64,000 nucleotides of DNA, taken from assembly GCF_000350225.1 (NCBI RefSeq), contig NW_005179058.1, positions 311,633-375,632 of the forward strand. Reading direction: 5' to 3'. Positions 10,951 through 21,962 of the stretch are shown in pieces. The notes below the pieces were generated by a model. It was not told where the DNA came from, made no database searches, and saw only the letters and a program-made list of their open reading frames with translations. A program made the position numbers and the translations under genes. This DNA comes from Chondrus crispus (taxonomy: Eukaryota > Rhodophyta > Florideophyceae > Gigartinales > Gigartinaceae). Each line of letters opens with the position of its first letter. The stretch's first letter is position 1.

Positions 10951-11599
10951 GGAATTTTTTTTAACATCCGACGGAATCTTTCGCGCAGCCGGTCCGGCAC
11001 GTGGCTCAGGTCGAGCTCTTCCACGTCCGGCGGGGGAGGCTCAATCCGCCGCTCCGGCTTCGTAGTTGCCGTCGCGGAGAGCCCTTCCTCCTGTTCTCCT
11101 TGCTGGTCCTCGCGATCTTGTTCCGACGGTTCGCATCTTCTCTCGCCCGTAGGCGGCGGGGTAGAATTAGTAAATTTTTCCTCATCCCTTTCTTGAATTC
11201 CAAGTACCTCACCAATGGTGGTATTGCTCTTGAATACGGCCCTCGGGTGCGGTAGTAGTTCCGCCACCACTTGTCCTTTTTGAACCCTGACAGGGTACTT
11301 CCTAAAATTCGCTACAAGCAATCTAAAAGGTTTGTCAGGCTCAACTTGAACTACACCGTTGGCGCTTACCAGTCCGTGCTTGTCGTACAGGGGTGCGTAG
11401 GGTTGAACGACGACCAACCCAGTCCTCTTCGAGGTGCATGCGACCATGCGTTGCGTCCCTGGCCCAATGGTCGTGGCCCTTGCCACCTTCACCCTGGGGG
11501 AAACTCGCTCCCCTTTTGCATCGGTCTCGCCCTCTCCGGGAACCAAATGCTTCTTCGATCTTCTCGCCGAGAATCGCCGTACGATCGGAACCTCCGAGA

Positions 11600-12200
11600 A
11601 ATCCGCTAACTCAACTGTCCTCTTTCGTGGATAGATAGCCTCCACGAACCTATCGCAATAGTCCGCTCCTAGAATTAGGGGGACTGCGAGTTTTTCACAA
11701 ACTATAAATTCGACTGAAGCCACGAAATGTCCAAGTCTCACAGGCATTCTGAGTGTACGTAGAGTTCGGAGTGGTCTGTTGTTCGCATCGCCGATGTCTT
11801 GGGTCGGTCCGAAGGACACAAGAGTTTCCATTCCTGCGGGAAGCTCGGATCTCCGGATGAGATTAGGTCCCGCGCCGGTGTCCAACACGGACAGTACACG
11901 GCTCATCAATCCGACAGTCGGTCCAATGTCCGCGAAGACTTTGTAATTTTTCCTTGCAAGGACCAAAATCTTCTCGGGACATTCCCCGCGCTTGACCCTG
12001 TACCAGGGGCGTCGGACTTGCTCCAGCGGATCGTCCTTGCCTCTTGGCAGAATCTTCTTGACCCCAATGGGTTCCTTCGGGTTTTCGATGATTCCAACTG
12101 TCTCCTCGTCGTCGACTGCCTCCTTCGCTAAAAGCGGGGAACGGGACTGGGTCCCGGACACGGTTCGCCGGACACATGTCTCTCCTTTCGAATTTTTTGA
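11600..12200 (-). pseudogene. gypsy aspartic protease
   Basis: The active-site signature VLDTGAGPNLI is present, followed by the second conserved block PLILGADYCDRF. Family knowledge: this protease cuts the gag-pol precursor. The region is nearly parallel to the copy at 41770-42667. Part of the broken element. Confidence 0.85.
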
Positions 12201-12449
12201 GATTCCCCCCCTTAGTTTTCCTGTCGCTGCGGATTTCTTCTCCAGTCCGACGACGGCCCTGCGGCCGGCCTTCCTGATGTCCGGTTCGAACCTTCGGCAG
12301 AGGCACTCGGTGTGCTCGCCGCCTGCGATTCGAACCATTGTTTTACCTTCAGGTAACTTGTCGACGGAATTCCCAACCTCTCCATCGGGGAGAGCATCTC
12401 GTAGTTCTTCAGAACTCGGTGCATCTCTCGGAACGAGAGCAAACACGTA

Positions 12450-14272
12450 AGCGCTCCGTGCCCCTTCTCGTAGCAATGGTAGCATACGAGGCCATGCTTC
12501 TTCTGAGGGTACGGCGACCTTGGCGGTCCTCGGGCCGTCGGCCGGCCCGTCCAGCCCGGTCTCCTGAAGGCCGTACCCTTTTCTTTCATCGGAATTCTTG
12601 GCGCTGGCGTGTGTCCGCGCCCTCGAAACGCCAACACGGGTTCCGTGGCCTCTGTATACGAGCCCGTCGTATACGTGGGCGTCCGTAGCGTGGACATCCC
12701 ACTAGCTCCGTGATCCTCGTCTCCATACCCCTCGGAGGGGTCATAAAAATCGCCCTCGGCAACCAGCGCTCCTGCGTATCCATTTTCTTCCTAATCAACA
12801 GTAGTAGGTCCTCTGGACGCAGAAAGTGAATCGGCCAAATGGACCGCGCCGCGGGTTTTTCGCGTGGGGTGCGAAGGCTTCTGCCTCCCCCCCGTCCTTA
12901 GCGTCGCTGGCGCTTGGATGGTGATTCTCCTAGTCTTCCTCTCCTTGGCGCGGCTCGCCGAGCCATGCTCCTTCGCGTAATTAACTAGTCTCAAAAACGA
13001 AACGTCCCGATTGTCTTGTCGGTATTGCGATACCATCGGCTTGATACTCGAATCGAGTCCTTCAATAAACATCGTCATTTGTTCTTCCATCGAATATACG
13101 TTTCCACATCGATTGCTCGCGTCCGTCAGACGGATATAAAATTCCATCTCGTCTTCAGACGGTAGCTGCTGTACTTCCCGTAGAGCGAGTACGGCTTGGC
13201 AGATTGCCTCATCGGTGGCGAAGCTTCGCAATAGCCACTGTACGGCCTCCGGCCAGACGGATATTTTCCCATGGTGGGACCCCGCCGTTTGTGACACCGA
13301 AGTGTACTGTCTCAAGGCGATTCCGCTGAGGAACTCCGGTAGCAAGCCGATCGCTTGGCCTTCGTTCATCTCCTGAGTGTCGAATTCTTGGACTGTCTTA
13401 GCTAAAAAATCTAGAACCAATACGCCATCGTCTCCTGTGAACGTATTGTCTCTCTTCACCTTAGGTGGTATGTCTCTTCTGATCTTTCGCACGGCGGTCC
13501 GCCGCTTGCCCGACAAACGCGTCTCCGGGTTCCGCAGGCGGTACGTCCTGTACGAGAGCAACTTCTTGAAGAGGTAGTTGGTCGGATTTAATTCCTCCAA
13601 CTCCTCCCATCGCGGTCCGCGCCGCGTCGCGATGTCTTCTGGCTCCGCTTCTTGATCTCTCCGCGAGGCGGAAGAAGTGACTCCGCCTCGTTTAGAGCTC
13701 TTCTTATTTGACGAAATCCCATTTCCGTCTGTCGATCTTCGGTCGGAATTTCTTGAATGATTCGACGAGCCGTCGTCACCATTTTCTTTTGAAACATTCG
13801 ACTCCGAATTTGAGTCACAATTTTCGCGGTCGTCACTACAGTGACTTTTCTTCTTCTTTCGGCCTTTGGCCGACTTGGGGTTCTTCCACTTGGAATCCCG
13901 GGTCCGGACTGACTTGTCCTTCTTCGTTGGACCGTCGATTTCTTCTCCGTCGGAGAGCGATTCCGCATCCAAACTTGGTTCGGCCCGGCCCGCAGCTTGC
14001 TCAAGGTCCTTGAGTCGCCGCAAAGCGCGGTAGAACCGGTCGTCAATGCTGTCCCTTGTCTTGGCCAGCGTTTCCAGGGCCTGATTCGCGTCTCGCCGCG
14101 CTTCTTTCGCGGCGAGCTTTAGCGAATCCAGCCCTTCCGGATCTCGGCCCAGGGACGCATCGGTACTTAAATTCTCAACGAGAACCACACGGGCTGTCAG
14201 CTCTTCAAGCGCAGCGTGGAACTCGGATTTTAGCAACTCCTGTTGCTTCTGAAAAATGCCCAGAAGTTCCAC
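12450..14272 (-). pseudogene. gypsy gag, with CCHC zinc knuckle
   Basis: Residues following a coiled-coil start (ALEELTARVVLVE) match the gag at 43974 on the plus strand: DARRDANQALE, DDRFxRAxxRLKDLEQ and RRGPRWxELEELNPTNY are shared. A Ser/Lys-rich disordered segment follows, then the conserved retrotransposon gag region, and near 12460-12500 a CYHCYEKGHGALTC zinc knuckle. Gag forms the virus-like particle and binds the RNA. The N-terminus is missing compared with the related copy. Fossil. Confidence 0.85.
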
Positions 14273-14285
14273 AGGAAGGTCAAAT

Positions 14286-14480
14286 CAGCCTATCGGAGGC
14301 AATAAAAAATCTGCGCAAATATTTTGGTCCGGGCCAGCAAAAAATGTGTCATAAATGTAGCAACGCTTGTTGATTTCATGTCGCGATTTTGCACATTCCT
14401 ATCGGAGGCAATAAAAAATCGGCGCAAATATTTTGGTCCGGGCCAGCAAAAAATGTGTCATAAATGTAGCAACGCTTGCT
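14286..14480. repeat. Direct repeat, about 80 bp, two copies 113 bp apart
   Basis: The block starting CTATCGGAGGCAATAAAAAA and ending near GTAGCAACGCTT occurs twice (about 14286-14371 and 14399-14479) with only a few differences, separated by a short spacer. It abuts the truncated gypsy end, so it may be subterminal sequence of another element. Confidence 0.8.
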
Positions 14481-14740
14481 GGCGCTGCACACAGGTAAGT
14501 CTCGCAGTGCCAAACGCCATTGGCTGAAAAGCAGCAGAGTTATTGCGCAGCGTCTCTGCCCGGCCTGTGGCGGTAGATGACTGGCTGGCGCTGCACACGG
14601 GTAAGTCTCGCAGTGCCAAAAGCCATTGGCTGAAAAGCAGCATAGTTATGGCACAGCGTCTCTGCCTGGCCTGCGGCGGTAGATGGCTGGCTGGCGCTGT
14701 ACACGGGCAGGTCCCGCAGGGCCAAACGCTTTTACATTGA
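14478..14740. repeat. 106-bp tandem repeat, about 2.5 copies
   Basis: Units start at 14478, 14584 and 14690 with GCTGGCGCTGcACAC and continue through TAAGTCTCGCAGTGCCAAA; the third is partial and more diverged. The block follows immediately after the preceding direct repeat, sharing its last bases. Confidence 0.8.
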
Positions 14741-15409
14741 TGCAATGATGAGACGGTGATCATCGCTGCATATGCGCAGCCACCGACGACCATGTTTTGC
14801 TGCTCCAGGGCAGTGAAAATATGTCTCCATTCGCAGCTCCAATGCAACACTAGACGTAATGCTCCGACATACTCTCAGTTAATGAAATGTTAATCCAGTA
14901 CCTTTCTTACAAAGGTGATATCACCCCGCCGGTCCAGAAACGGTCCCAACCCGAAGGATGAAACCGATAGCGGTTCCAGCGGCGTTCACATTACATTTAT
15001 TTGTAGCAACCAAAGAGTATTGTTACGGCTACATACACTACATCTACCCCGTCCAAATACCGGAATACCGCAGCAGTGGTTCATTGCGCTTCTGTTAAAT
15101 ACAATAATCAACGCCAAGAAACATAACAAGAGAGGTCAGTTACGGTCACAGTACGTCATGATGGTGGATTGGAATTCTGATAGACCAAGGAGGGTGTACT
15201 GATGGCTTACCTGATCCTGAGTTAGAAGACGGGCGGGTTGACCTGCAGTGAGACAAGGAACGCTGTGAAGCTTGGTCAGAACAGTTCTTCCAGACTTTCA
15301 ATGTGTTAGAGAATGTGCGAACTTACGTTACAGCTTTGTACGTAATCGCAAAACGGCATTGCCTAGAGAAAGCGCTCACTTACCAAACGTCTGCAGCGCA
15401 CTCGTGTCT
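14741..15409. other. Intergenic, nothing recognised
   Basis: No supported gene. Possibly the left subterminal region of the transposon whose transposase starts at 16940, but I found no convincing terminal inverted repeat. Confidence 0.4.
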
Positions 15410-16540
15410 CCGCATGAGATTTCAACCAAACACGCAATTCGCAGAAAGCAAACTGTCAGAAACGGGGATGCGCGGTGGGTCATGACTGTGGCAGAAGTGG
15501 CGTCACTTACTATGGATGATATCTCAACCAAACACGCAACTCGCAGAAAGGAAACTGTTAGAAAAATGGATGCGTGGTGGGTCAGGACTATGGGAGAAGT
15601 GGCGTCACTTACTGCAGATGATATCTCAACCAAACACGCAACTCGCAGAAAGGAAACTGTTAGAAAAATGGATTCGTGGTGGGTCAGAACTATGGGAGAA
15701 GTGGCGTCACTTACTGTGGATGACATCTAAACCAAACACGCAACTCGCAGAAAGGAAACTGTTAGAAAAATGGATTCGTGGTGGGTCAGAACTATGGGAG
15801 AAGTGGCGTCACTTACTGTGGATGACATCTCAACCAAACACGCAACTCGCAGAAAGGAAACTGTTAGAAAAATGGATTCGTGGTGGGTCAGGACTGTGGC
15901 AGAAGTGGCGTCACTTACTGTGGATGATATCTAAACCAAACACGCAACTCGCAGAAAGGAAACTGTTAGAAAAATGGATGCGTGGTGGGTCAGAACTGTG
16001 GGAGAAGTGGCGTGACTTACTGTGGACGATATCTCAACCAAACACGCAACTCGCAGAAAGGAAACTGTTAGAAAAATGGATTCGTGGTGGGTCAGAACTG
16101 TGGGAGAAGTGGCGTCACTTACTGTGGATGATATCTCAACCAAACACGCAACTAGCAGAAAGGAAACTGTTAGAAAAATGGATTCGTGGTGGGTCAGAAC
16201 TGTGGGAGAAGTGGCGTCACTTACTGTGGATGATATCCCAAACAAACACGCAACTCGCAGAAAGGAAACTGTTAGAAAAATGGATGCGTGGTGGGTCAGA
16301 ACTGTGGGAGAAGTGGCGTCACTTACTGCGGATGATATTTCAAACAGACAAGCAACTCGCAGAACGGAAACTGTGAGAGAAACGGATGCGTTGTGGGTCA
16401 AGACTGTGGGAGAAGTAGCTTCACTTACTGTGTGGATGATATGTCAACCGAACACGCAACTCGCAGAAAGGAAACTGTCAGAAAACGGGATGCATGGTGG
16501 ATCAAGACTGCGGACGACGGGCGTGCAGAGAGTTGGATCT
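15410..16540. repeat. 102-bp tandem array, about eleven units
   Basis: Units recur every 102 bp (anchor AACCAAACACGCAACTCGCA at 15424, 15526, 15628, 15730, 15832, 15934, 16036, 16138, 16240, 16342 and about 16446). The central units are nearly identical and the outer ones diverge, as expected for homogenised tandem arrays. Because 102 is 3 x 34, any frame open in one unit stays open across the array. At least three of the six frames are open for hundreds of codons, so the apparent 34-residue repeat protein is not evidence of a gene. It lies about 400 bp upstream of the CACTA-like transposase and may be its subterminal repeat region. Confidence 0.92.
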
Positions 16541-16939
16541 GGTCCTGGAACTATATTGCTGCATATATATATGCAGTGTTCAGAAAAAACCGGTAGCTAG
16601 ATATTTGAAACTGTTCATGGGCACGTGTCGTACTGAAATCTCAATTTGAAATTACCGAATTCGTTATGGCATGGCTGTCCTTAACGACAGCCATTCATTG
16701 AGCTTTTGCATGCGGCATCACATCAAAATGCGAGTAGGAGCATATCCTTTTTACCGTTTCTATTCATTGAACCAAGCTTTAATATTAACGGCACAACCGT
16801 ATGCATCGCCAAATGTAACAAAAGACCTTCTTTCGGCTGTAGAGCAGTAAGCTTGCTGAAATCTTGTTAATGCCGAGGTCCATGCCAAACTTCACTGCAA
16901 CCCCACTTCTAGTTGCGGACCTGGTCGAAACTGTCACAG
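16541..16939. other. Leader region of the transposase gene
   Basis: AT-richer spacer between the repeat array and the transposase start, with no open frame of note. It probably holds the promoter of the downstream gene; no single motif can be defended. Confidence 0.4.
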
Positions 16940-19900
16940 ATGGGGCGTCAAAGCAAGAGTCGTTGGGTTCTTAAAAAGCGCGGACCTTATGCAAAGCGTT
17001 TCGAAGATGTTGCATCACAAGGGACTACTTCGGATGGGCATGCACCATCTTCTTCTGAACCTCAGCTTGAAAGAAATCGAAAAAGAGCAAGGCCATGTAG
17101 GCAACTGTCTACAAAGCCAGCTAAACGTCCAGGAAATGGGTTCATGTTACTAGACGGTCAGTCAGAATCCTACGCTTCCCTTTTGAAAGACGGGCTTTTA
17201 AGCGACCTCCAAGAATACCAAGGCGTCATGCATGACGGTGTGGAGGCACTTCCATCAAGTCCTCACCCCGAACGAAATAACACGATCCGTTGTGAAGAAA
17301 GCGAAGGAATTTCTGGATTAGACATTGGATTGAGCGTTGAGCAGGACAATGCCTACGAAGCTGAGGAGTCTGAGGAGCTGATAGACAGCATGTTCGAAAG
17401 CGCTTCTGGTGGAATTCGATTGACCTGGACAAATATTGCATCACTGATAACAGCAACTGGGAGCACGCGTCTCAGCGAGACTGCGTATCAGACACTTGCC
17501 AACTTTAGGAACTGGAGACCGAATGAAAGGCAGCTCACTCTCAAACTGCCAAGTACATCTACTCTGAAGAGACGTGTTCGTCCATTTGCGAAATCCAACT
17601 TCTTCGTTCCTTGTCATGTAGAAATGTTTACTGTGGATTTGTCGAAGTCTGGGTCGAAGGCTGGCGTTGGAAAGTATACCTCACAGGACAGCGCTCCGAC
17701 CATGATTGTAAGACCCAGCAACTGGGCAAAACTTGACTTTTCGACAGCAAAATTGCGGGAGATGGTGCAAGGAAGACGGCATGATATGGATCCGTCAATC
17801 GAGATACCGAGGTTCTCGGATATTGAGGACACTCCAATAATCAAGGATAGGGCTGGGAGTCTGTCTGTTTATCGGATTCCAACCGAAGATGGTGTGACAG
17901 TGAAACTGCGAAAAGGGCTCCTTCTTAACATTACGGTCGAAACAAGTGACGCGGTGAAGGGCAGATTGATGCAAGCCCAGTTTGCAGTAACGTCCTCAAC
18001 GAACATGAGATTTCATGCAGTTGTATCTTCCTTCTTTGTTTACGATGAGCCAAACTGGACAGAACCGCAGGCGGAGTCCAATTCAAAGCGTACCAAAACG
18101 ATGAAGACGAAGAGACCAGAATCTCGGGCATTCCTTCCCAGTGACATGGTCGTCGAACTTGCACTCCCAGGACAGCCAGACGCCGAAGATTCGGAAGAAC
18201 CAACGCAAACACCCTTCCTTGTGTATAGGATGTGGAGAAGACAGAACTGTGATGACGACTACGCCACCAGCTTGGTTGTATCTTCTGAAAGAAATGTTTC
18301 GAATCTCACCGGAACGAATAGGGGCGTTTACAACCAGATGTTTGACAAAACCGTAGTGAAACGAGTATCTGCCGATGATAATCCAATGAACAAGGGTCAT
18401 CGCGTCGATGCGGAAAGCAGTGGACGTTTGGAAGATGGAAGAAAGTACGTTGTGTATAGAATGTTTCTGTACTCTGATGGATTTACGCCGTACATTGGAA
18501 AGAAAGGAAGCATGGGTGGTGTATACATGCTGCCAATAGGTATGGCTCCGGAGAACCGCAATGGAGCAGGAGCCATCAGACCTATCGGGCTAATTCCTCC
18601 AGGGGTATCTACAAACGAGGTACTGGCGGCAGTTATTGATGATATCATTGAGGGGACAGAAAAGGGATTTGAGATGACCACTGCAAAAGGAGAGAAGGTT
18701 GTTCTTTTTCTCGATGTCGTCGGGTACGTTGGAGACTATCCTGCAGTGTCCCACACTTTGGACCTACTAGGGCACTGCTCCAATGTTCCATGTCACTTAT
18801 GCAGCTATGGTAGGTACGACAAGTCTGGATTTCAAGGAAGCAAGTATTGTTACACAACCCGCATCCATTCCGACCATCCATCTTTCGCGAGAGATGAGAA
18901 CCGGGCTACTGCATTGAAGAGATCCAAGTTATCCAGGGAAGAGTTGAAAGCCCTCGGAATGGATGACGCAGATACGTTTGAGACAAGTTTGCAGGCACTT
19001 CATCAACTCTCTGAGAAACTGCGACAAGTTCGCGCTCGTGTGCCTCGTGTACTCGGCAGTAGCAAACCGGTTGTTCCTTCTGTTTTCGATTCGTATCGCT
19101 CATGCGTTGTGGCTCCCGATCATCTTTTCCTCGGGATTGGTCGCGACATCATGAATCTCTGTATAACACTGCTACCAAAAGATGTACGCAAAGATGCCGA
19201 GGCAATTGCCAAGATGGCTTTGAAGGATGGCTATCTCATATATCAGGAGAGCCTAATCAACCACGACAAGCATGTGCTACATTCAATGACGATATCGTCT
19301 ATGTACTGCCTGCTCTTGGTAGCACCACGGGCGATGAAGAGTGCTTGGTACGTGAACAAAATCACAGGCGAGAGAGAGAGCGGAAACTGTGCTACTATCG
19401 ATGAAGCTCTCGACCTCCTCGACCTGTTTTCCTCTCTCGTGAGCAGAACGCAGTACTTTCCGGACTCAAGGATAGATGGTAAGAGGTCATTAGACACACA
19501 CAATGAAGAAGGAGGAACCAAGAGACTTCTGGAGATTCGTAATATGGCACTTCGTTACCTATCTCGAGTAGATAAGCTGTGTCGCACAAACAGCTTTGCC
19601 TCCACTCATTTGGACAAACCAAACCTTCACAGATTGTTGGAGTTCTTCACACATACATTGCCACTGTTCGGTAGTGGAAGACATGTACAAGAGTTGTTGC
19701 TTGAAAGCGCTCATCAGCCATTGAAGAGGGGGGTAGCTCAATCCAATATGAAAAACTCACAATTACAGGCTATGGAACATCGTCTTGCCAACGACTGGAA
19801 GACTCGTCTGGCAATTGAAACTGAAGGCATTGACACTAGTGAGAACGGCTGGAGCTTTGAGACAGCGAAGTCGGTTTTAAATCTCTTGGGCTACGACAGT

Positions 19901-20746
19901 TCTGGGCTTCAGGATGCGGGAAGATTTCTACAAAAGCTTCAGGACTGCTTCCCAACTCCTGTTCTGCAGAACCTTCGATTACATCGGAAAGGACTCTTAT
20001 CGTCGTCTCTCAGTAGGAAGGACTGGCGCGTAGACAATTCAGTAATTATGAACCTCGGAAACACTGCAGACGGAGGTCAACATTCGGAAATGTTCCAATC
20101 AACTGACCTTGCATTTCTGTTGAAAGCAAGGGAGTTTTTAGAGCATTTATGGAAACAAAAGCTACGTCTTAGAAGTGGCCTGCCGGACCATGGAAATTCC
20201 GTAACCGTACAGATATATGGAACTGCCAAGTGGTGCAAAATAACAGACGGGCGAAAAAGAGACCAGACATCTGTTTTGGCCACTATATCTTATGGGAGCG
20301 TGATTCAAGCCTTGCATTCTTCTGTAGTTTCGACCGCAGATCCTGATCTCACATTCACTCTTCATGAGAACAATGATTCTGAGCATGATGAGGACAGAAG
20401 GTTCTGGATGGTGCTAGCCGTGGTTCAAGTCCGGATTCTGGACGCTCGTGAGAAAGAAAGTCAAGAAACAACACGATATTGCGCAGTGAAGGAGTGCGAA
20501 GCTGAAGAAGATGGATACGGGGTGATGATACAACAACGAAACGAAAGAAGAGCGCTGGTTGAGCTTGGAAGCTACGTTCGAAAGGCATTAGTTATGCACT
20601 ACTGCGAGCAGGACAGCGCCGAAAGCGACGACCATATGTGTCTCATATGCACATCAAACTCAGCAGTACAACACAGGAGTCTCCCAGACGGTGGAATTTA
20701 TCAAGTGTGGGGGCGAAAGGAAGGGTATCCGCCACGTCAGGCATAA
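16940..20746 (+). CDS. CACTA-like (CMC/Tnp2) DNA transposase, 1268 aa
   Basis: A single uninterrupted frame. The start is the first ATG (16940); the frame is open a little further upstream without ATG. Residues 1-130 are basic and disordered. The centre follows the Tnp2 plan: a DGF motif (Asp about 513) followed by GGVYMLPIG and a proline-rich IGLIPPG segment, then VGDYPA (Asp about 599), a CHLC zinc pair (about 618-621), and PDHLFLGIGRDIMN (Asp about 727), which corresponds to the DVMHxEKN segment of plant Tnp2. These acidic residues fit the RNase H-like catalytic triad that cuts and joins element ends. HQPLKRG follows near residue 925. No stop or gap is visible, so it may still be expressible. 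The paired accessory protein of plant CACTA elements is not seen. It could also be a domesticated host gene. Family call fairly firm, activity unknown. Confidence 0.75.
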   Translation: MGRQSKSRWVLKKRGPYAKRFEDVASQGTTSDGHAPSSSEPQLERNRKRARPCRQLSTKPAKRPGNGFMLLDGQSESYASLLKDGLLSDLQEYQGVMHDGVEALPSSPHPERNNTIRCEESEGISGLDIGLSVEQDNAYEAEESEELIDSMFESASGGIRLTWTNIASLITATGSTRLSETAYQTLANFRNWRPNERQLTLKLPSTSTLKRRVRPFAKSNFFVPCHVEMFTVDLSKSGSKAGVGKYTSQDSAPTMIVRPSNWAKLDFSTAKLREMVQGRRHDMDPSIEIPRFSDIEDTPIIKDRAGSLSVYRIPTEDGVTVKLRKGLLLNITVETSDAVKGRLMQAQFAVTSSTNMRFHAVVSSFFVYDEPNWTEPQAESNSKRTKTMKTKRPESRAFLPSDMVVELALPGQPDAEDSEEPTQTPFLVYRMWRRQNCDDDYATSLVVSSERNVSNLTGTNRGVYNQMFDKTVVKRVSADDNPMNKGHRVDAESSGRLEDGRKYVVYRMFLYSDGFTPYIGKKGSMGGVYMLPIGMAPENRNGAGAIRPIGLIPPGVSTNEVLAAVIDDIIEGTEKGFEMTTAKGEKVVLFLDVVGYVGDYPAVSHTLDLLGHCSNVPCHLCSYGRYDKSGFQGSKYCYTTRIHSDHPSFARDENRATALKRSKLSREELKALGMDDADTFETSLQALHQLSEKLRQVRARVPRVLGSSKPVVPSVFDSYRSCVVAPDHLFLGIGRDIMNLCITLLPKDVRKDAEAIAKMALKDGYLIYQESLINHDKHVLHSMTISSMYCLLLVAPRAMKSAWYVNKITGERESGNCATIDEALDLLDLFSSLVSRTQYFPDSRIDGKRSLDTHNEEGGTKRLLEIRNMALRYLSRVDKLCRTNSFASTHLDKPNLHRLLEFFTHTLPLFGSGRHVQELLLESAHQPLKRGVAQSNMKNSQLQAMEHRLANDWKTRLAIETEGIDTSENGWSFETAKSVLNLLGYDSSGLQDAGRFLQKLQDCFPTPVLQNLRLHRKGLLSSSLSRKDWRVDNSVIMNLGNTADGGQHSEMFQSTDLAFLLKAREFLEHLWKQKLRLRSGLPDHGNSVTVQIYGTAKWCKITDGRKRDQTSVLATISYGSVIQALHSSVVSTADPDLTFTLHENNDSEHDEDRRFWMVLAVVQVRILDAREKESQETTRYCAVKECEAEEDGYGVMIQQRNERRALVELGSYVRKALVMHYCEQDSAESDDHMCLICTSNSAVQHRSLPDGGIYQVWGRKEGYPPRQA

Positions 20747-21062
20747 GTATATGTGCGGAACAAGAACTCTGGTCTTTATTCAACAGTTTTTAGTACTACC
20801 ACACAGCTCTGCATACTTTTATGCACTGACTATAAGCTCTGCGCCGGCCTCTATATCCGTAGTTGCGACATATAAACTGTATCGTTATTGCAAACAAAAT
20901 TCAGGTCTGCTACCTTTGTGGGCTTGTTGCAAGGGGGCACGTTATGTATCCCCACCTTTCGAAGTCCGTGTCCCTACACCTCTCTAGTTCCTGCAGCCAG
21001 TCTGATCCTTAACTTTTTCGTTTTCCTCACCATACACCCACTCTCCTTGTCAACCGGTGCAC
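20747..21062. other. Short intergenic spacer
   Basis: Downstream flank of the transposase gene, with no gene. It ends where the 122-bp repeat family begins. A plausible 3' UTR region. Confidence 0.4.
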
Positions 21063-21295
21063 CGTCATTGCTGTACAAAATTTGCAAAATTTGGGTGCAA
21101 ATTTTGAGAGTTAGGACCGGTGATCAGTGGGGAGCTGTGATCAGTGGCCACTGATCACAGGCCGGCAGGGGGTGTCGTCCGACATCGTCATTGCTGTATA
21201 AAATTTGCAAATTGGGGTGCAAATTTTGAGAGTTAGGACCGGTGATCAGTGGGGAGCTGTGATCAGAGGCCACTGATCACAGGCCGGCAGGGGAT
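21063..21295 (+). repeat. 122-bp repeat family, two units, direct orientation
   Basis: Units begin CGTCATTGCTGTA at 21063 and 21186 and contain a TGCAAATTTTGAGAGTTAGG core, then GTGATCAGTGGGGAGCTGTG, then a palindrome near TGATCAGTGGCCACTGATCA and CAGGCCGGCAGGGG. The same unit recurs at 23855-24160 in the same orientation and at 24430-24670 inverted. Confidence 0.88.
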
Positions 21296-21353
21296 TCAGG
21301 AGTAAGGAGTAGGATGGTTTTTGTACTTTAGGGATTCGCAGTGCTTCGGAGAT

Positions 21354-21962
21354 TTAGAGGAGTCGGGGAGTAACTAGGATTAGAAGATTCGTGGGATCGG
21401 CTGTTGGAAACGTGATATCCCTGTTTCGGATTCTCCAGGTACGAATAACGTCCGGGGAGGGCATGTTGTCCTTCGTCTGAAAACCGCGTCGACCATCATT
21501 GGCAATGCGAGCCATGATAGCTCGCAATGTATAATTGTTAATTGCAAATCCCCGGGAGGCAGTGTATTTAATGCGCTGCTTAATGATTTTGTCCTCGTCC
21601 GCTTTGACGAAACGGGGGGCTCCGGGACGGTTGTTGGCTGGGTCAAGAAGGTGGGACAGTTTGTCGTCGTCCTTGGTCTTGAGACATTTTTGTAATCGGT
21701 CTGCTGTCCCACGACTGATGATCATCAGTGTGGTTCGCCTCACAGTCGACTGTGAGGCGAACCACATCGGCAACCTTTTTTTCATCTTCAATAAATTTAT
21801 CGCTGTCTGCCGTTTGTCTTTGGCCCTTGCGTCCCGTTTGTCCCTTGCTTGGCGCGCGCTGCCTGACGACGCATTCCAATCGACATCGGAAGGGGCGTGA
21901 ATTGTCCGTAACTGGAGGCCAATCCCGGGAGCAGGACGAGAAGGTGTTTTATCGTGGATCAA
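21354..21962 (-). pseudogene. CENP-B/pogo-like transposase fragment (DNA-binding half)
   Basis: A minus-strand frame of about 200 codons whose second half reads like the helix-turn-helix of CENP-B/pogo-type (Tc1/mariner) transposases: DEDKIIKQRIK, a GFAIN helix, and then DVIRTWRIRNRDITF, the usual W-x-R-x-RN-x-DI recognition helix. The DDE catalytic half is absent downstream, so the piece is 3' truncated. The frame starts without ATG (TTG), the first ATG lying well inside, so the 5' end is unclear too. A 38-bp palindrome is embedded in the frame and duplicates part of the coding text in inverted form. It lies within the 122-bp repeat cluster and may be its decayed transposase. Confidence 0.6.
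21729..21766. repeat. 38-bp perfect palindrome
   Basis: Arms of 19 bases meet at AGTCGACT; the left arm begins TGTGGTTCGCCTCACAG. It lies inside the pogo-like fragment. A perfect palindrome of this length is either recent or maintained. Confidence 0.85.

Larger units (their letters stand above)
8932..14272 (-). mobile_element. Ty3/gypsy element, old, truncated at both ends
   Basis: Read on the minus strand the order is gag, zinc knuckle, aspartic protease, reverse transcriptase, RNase H, integrase, the standard Ty3/gypsy order. It is closely related to the pieces at 30126-31445, 38339-42740 and 43974-44909. It lacks the gag N-terminus and the integrase C-terminus plus chromodomain, and no LTR flanks it. 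The coding region is broken in roughly four or five places, so it is an old inactive copy. At its left end it is fused to a different gypsy lineage; at its right end it runs into unrelated tandem repeats. Confidence 0.9.

Noticed and set aside
15410-16540. CRISPR-like array
   Set aside because: Units are contiguous 102-bp repeats without unique spacers, in a eukaryotic context.
15272-16600. A 34-residue-repeat protein (TPR- or PPR-like) encoded by the 102-bp array
   Set aside because: The period is a multiple of three, so several frames on both strands stay open at once. The residues do not match TPR or PPR consensus positions.
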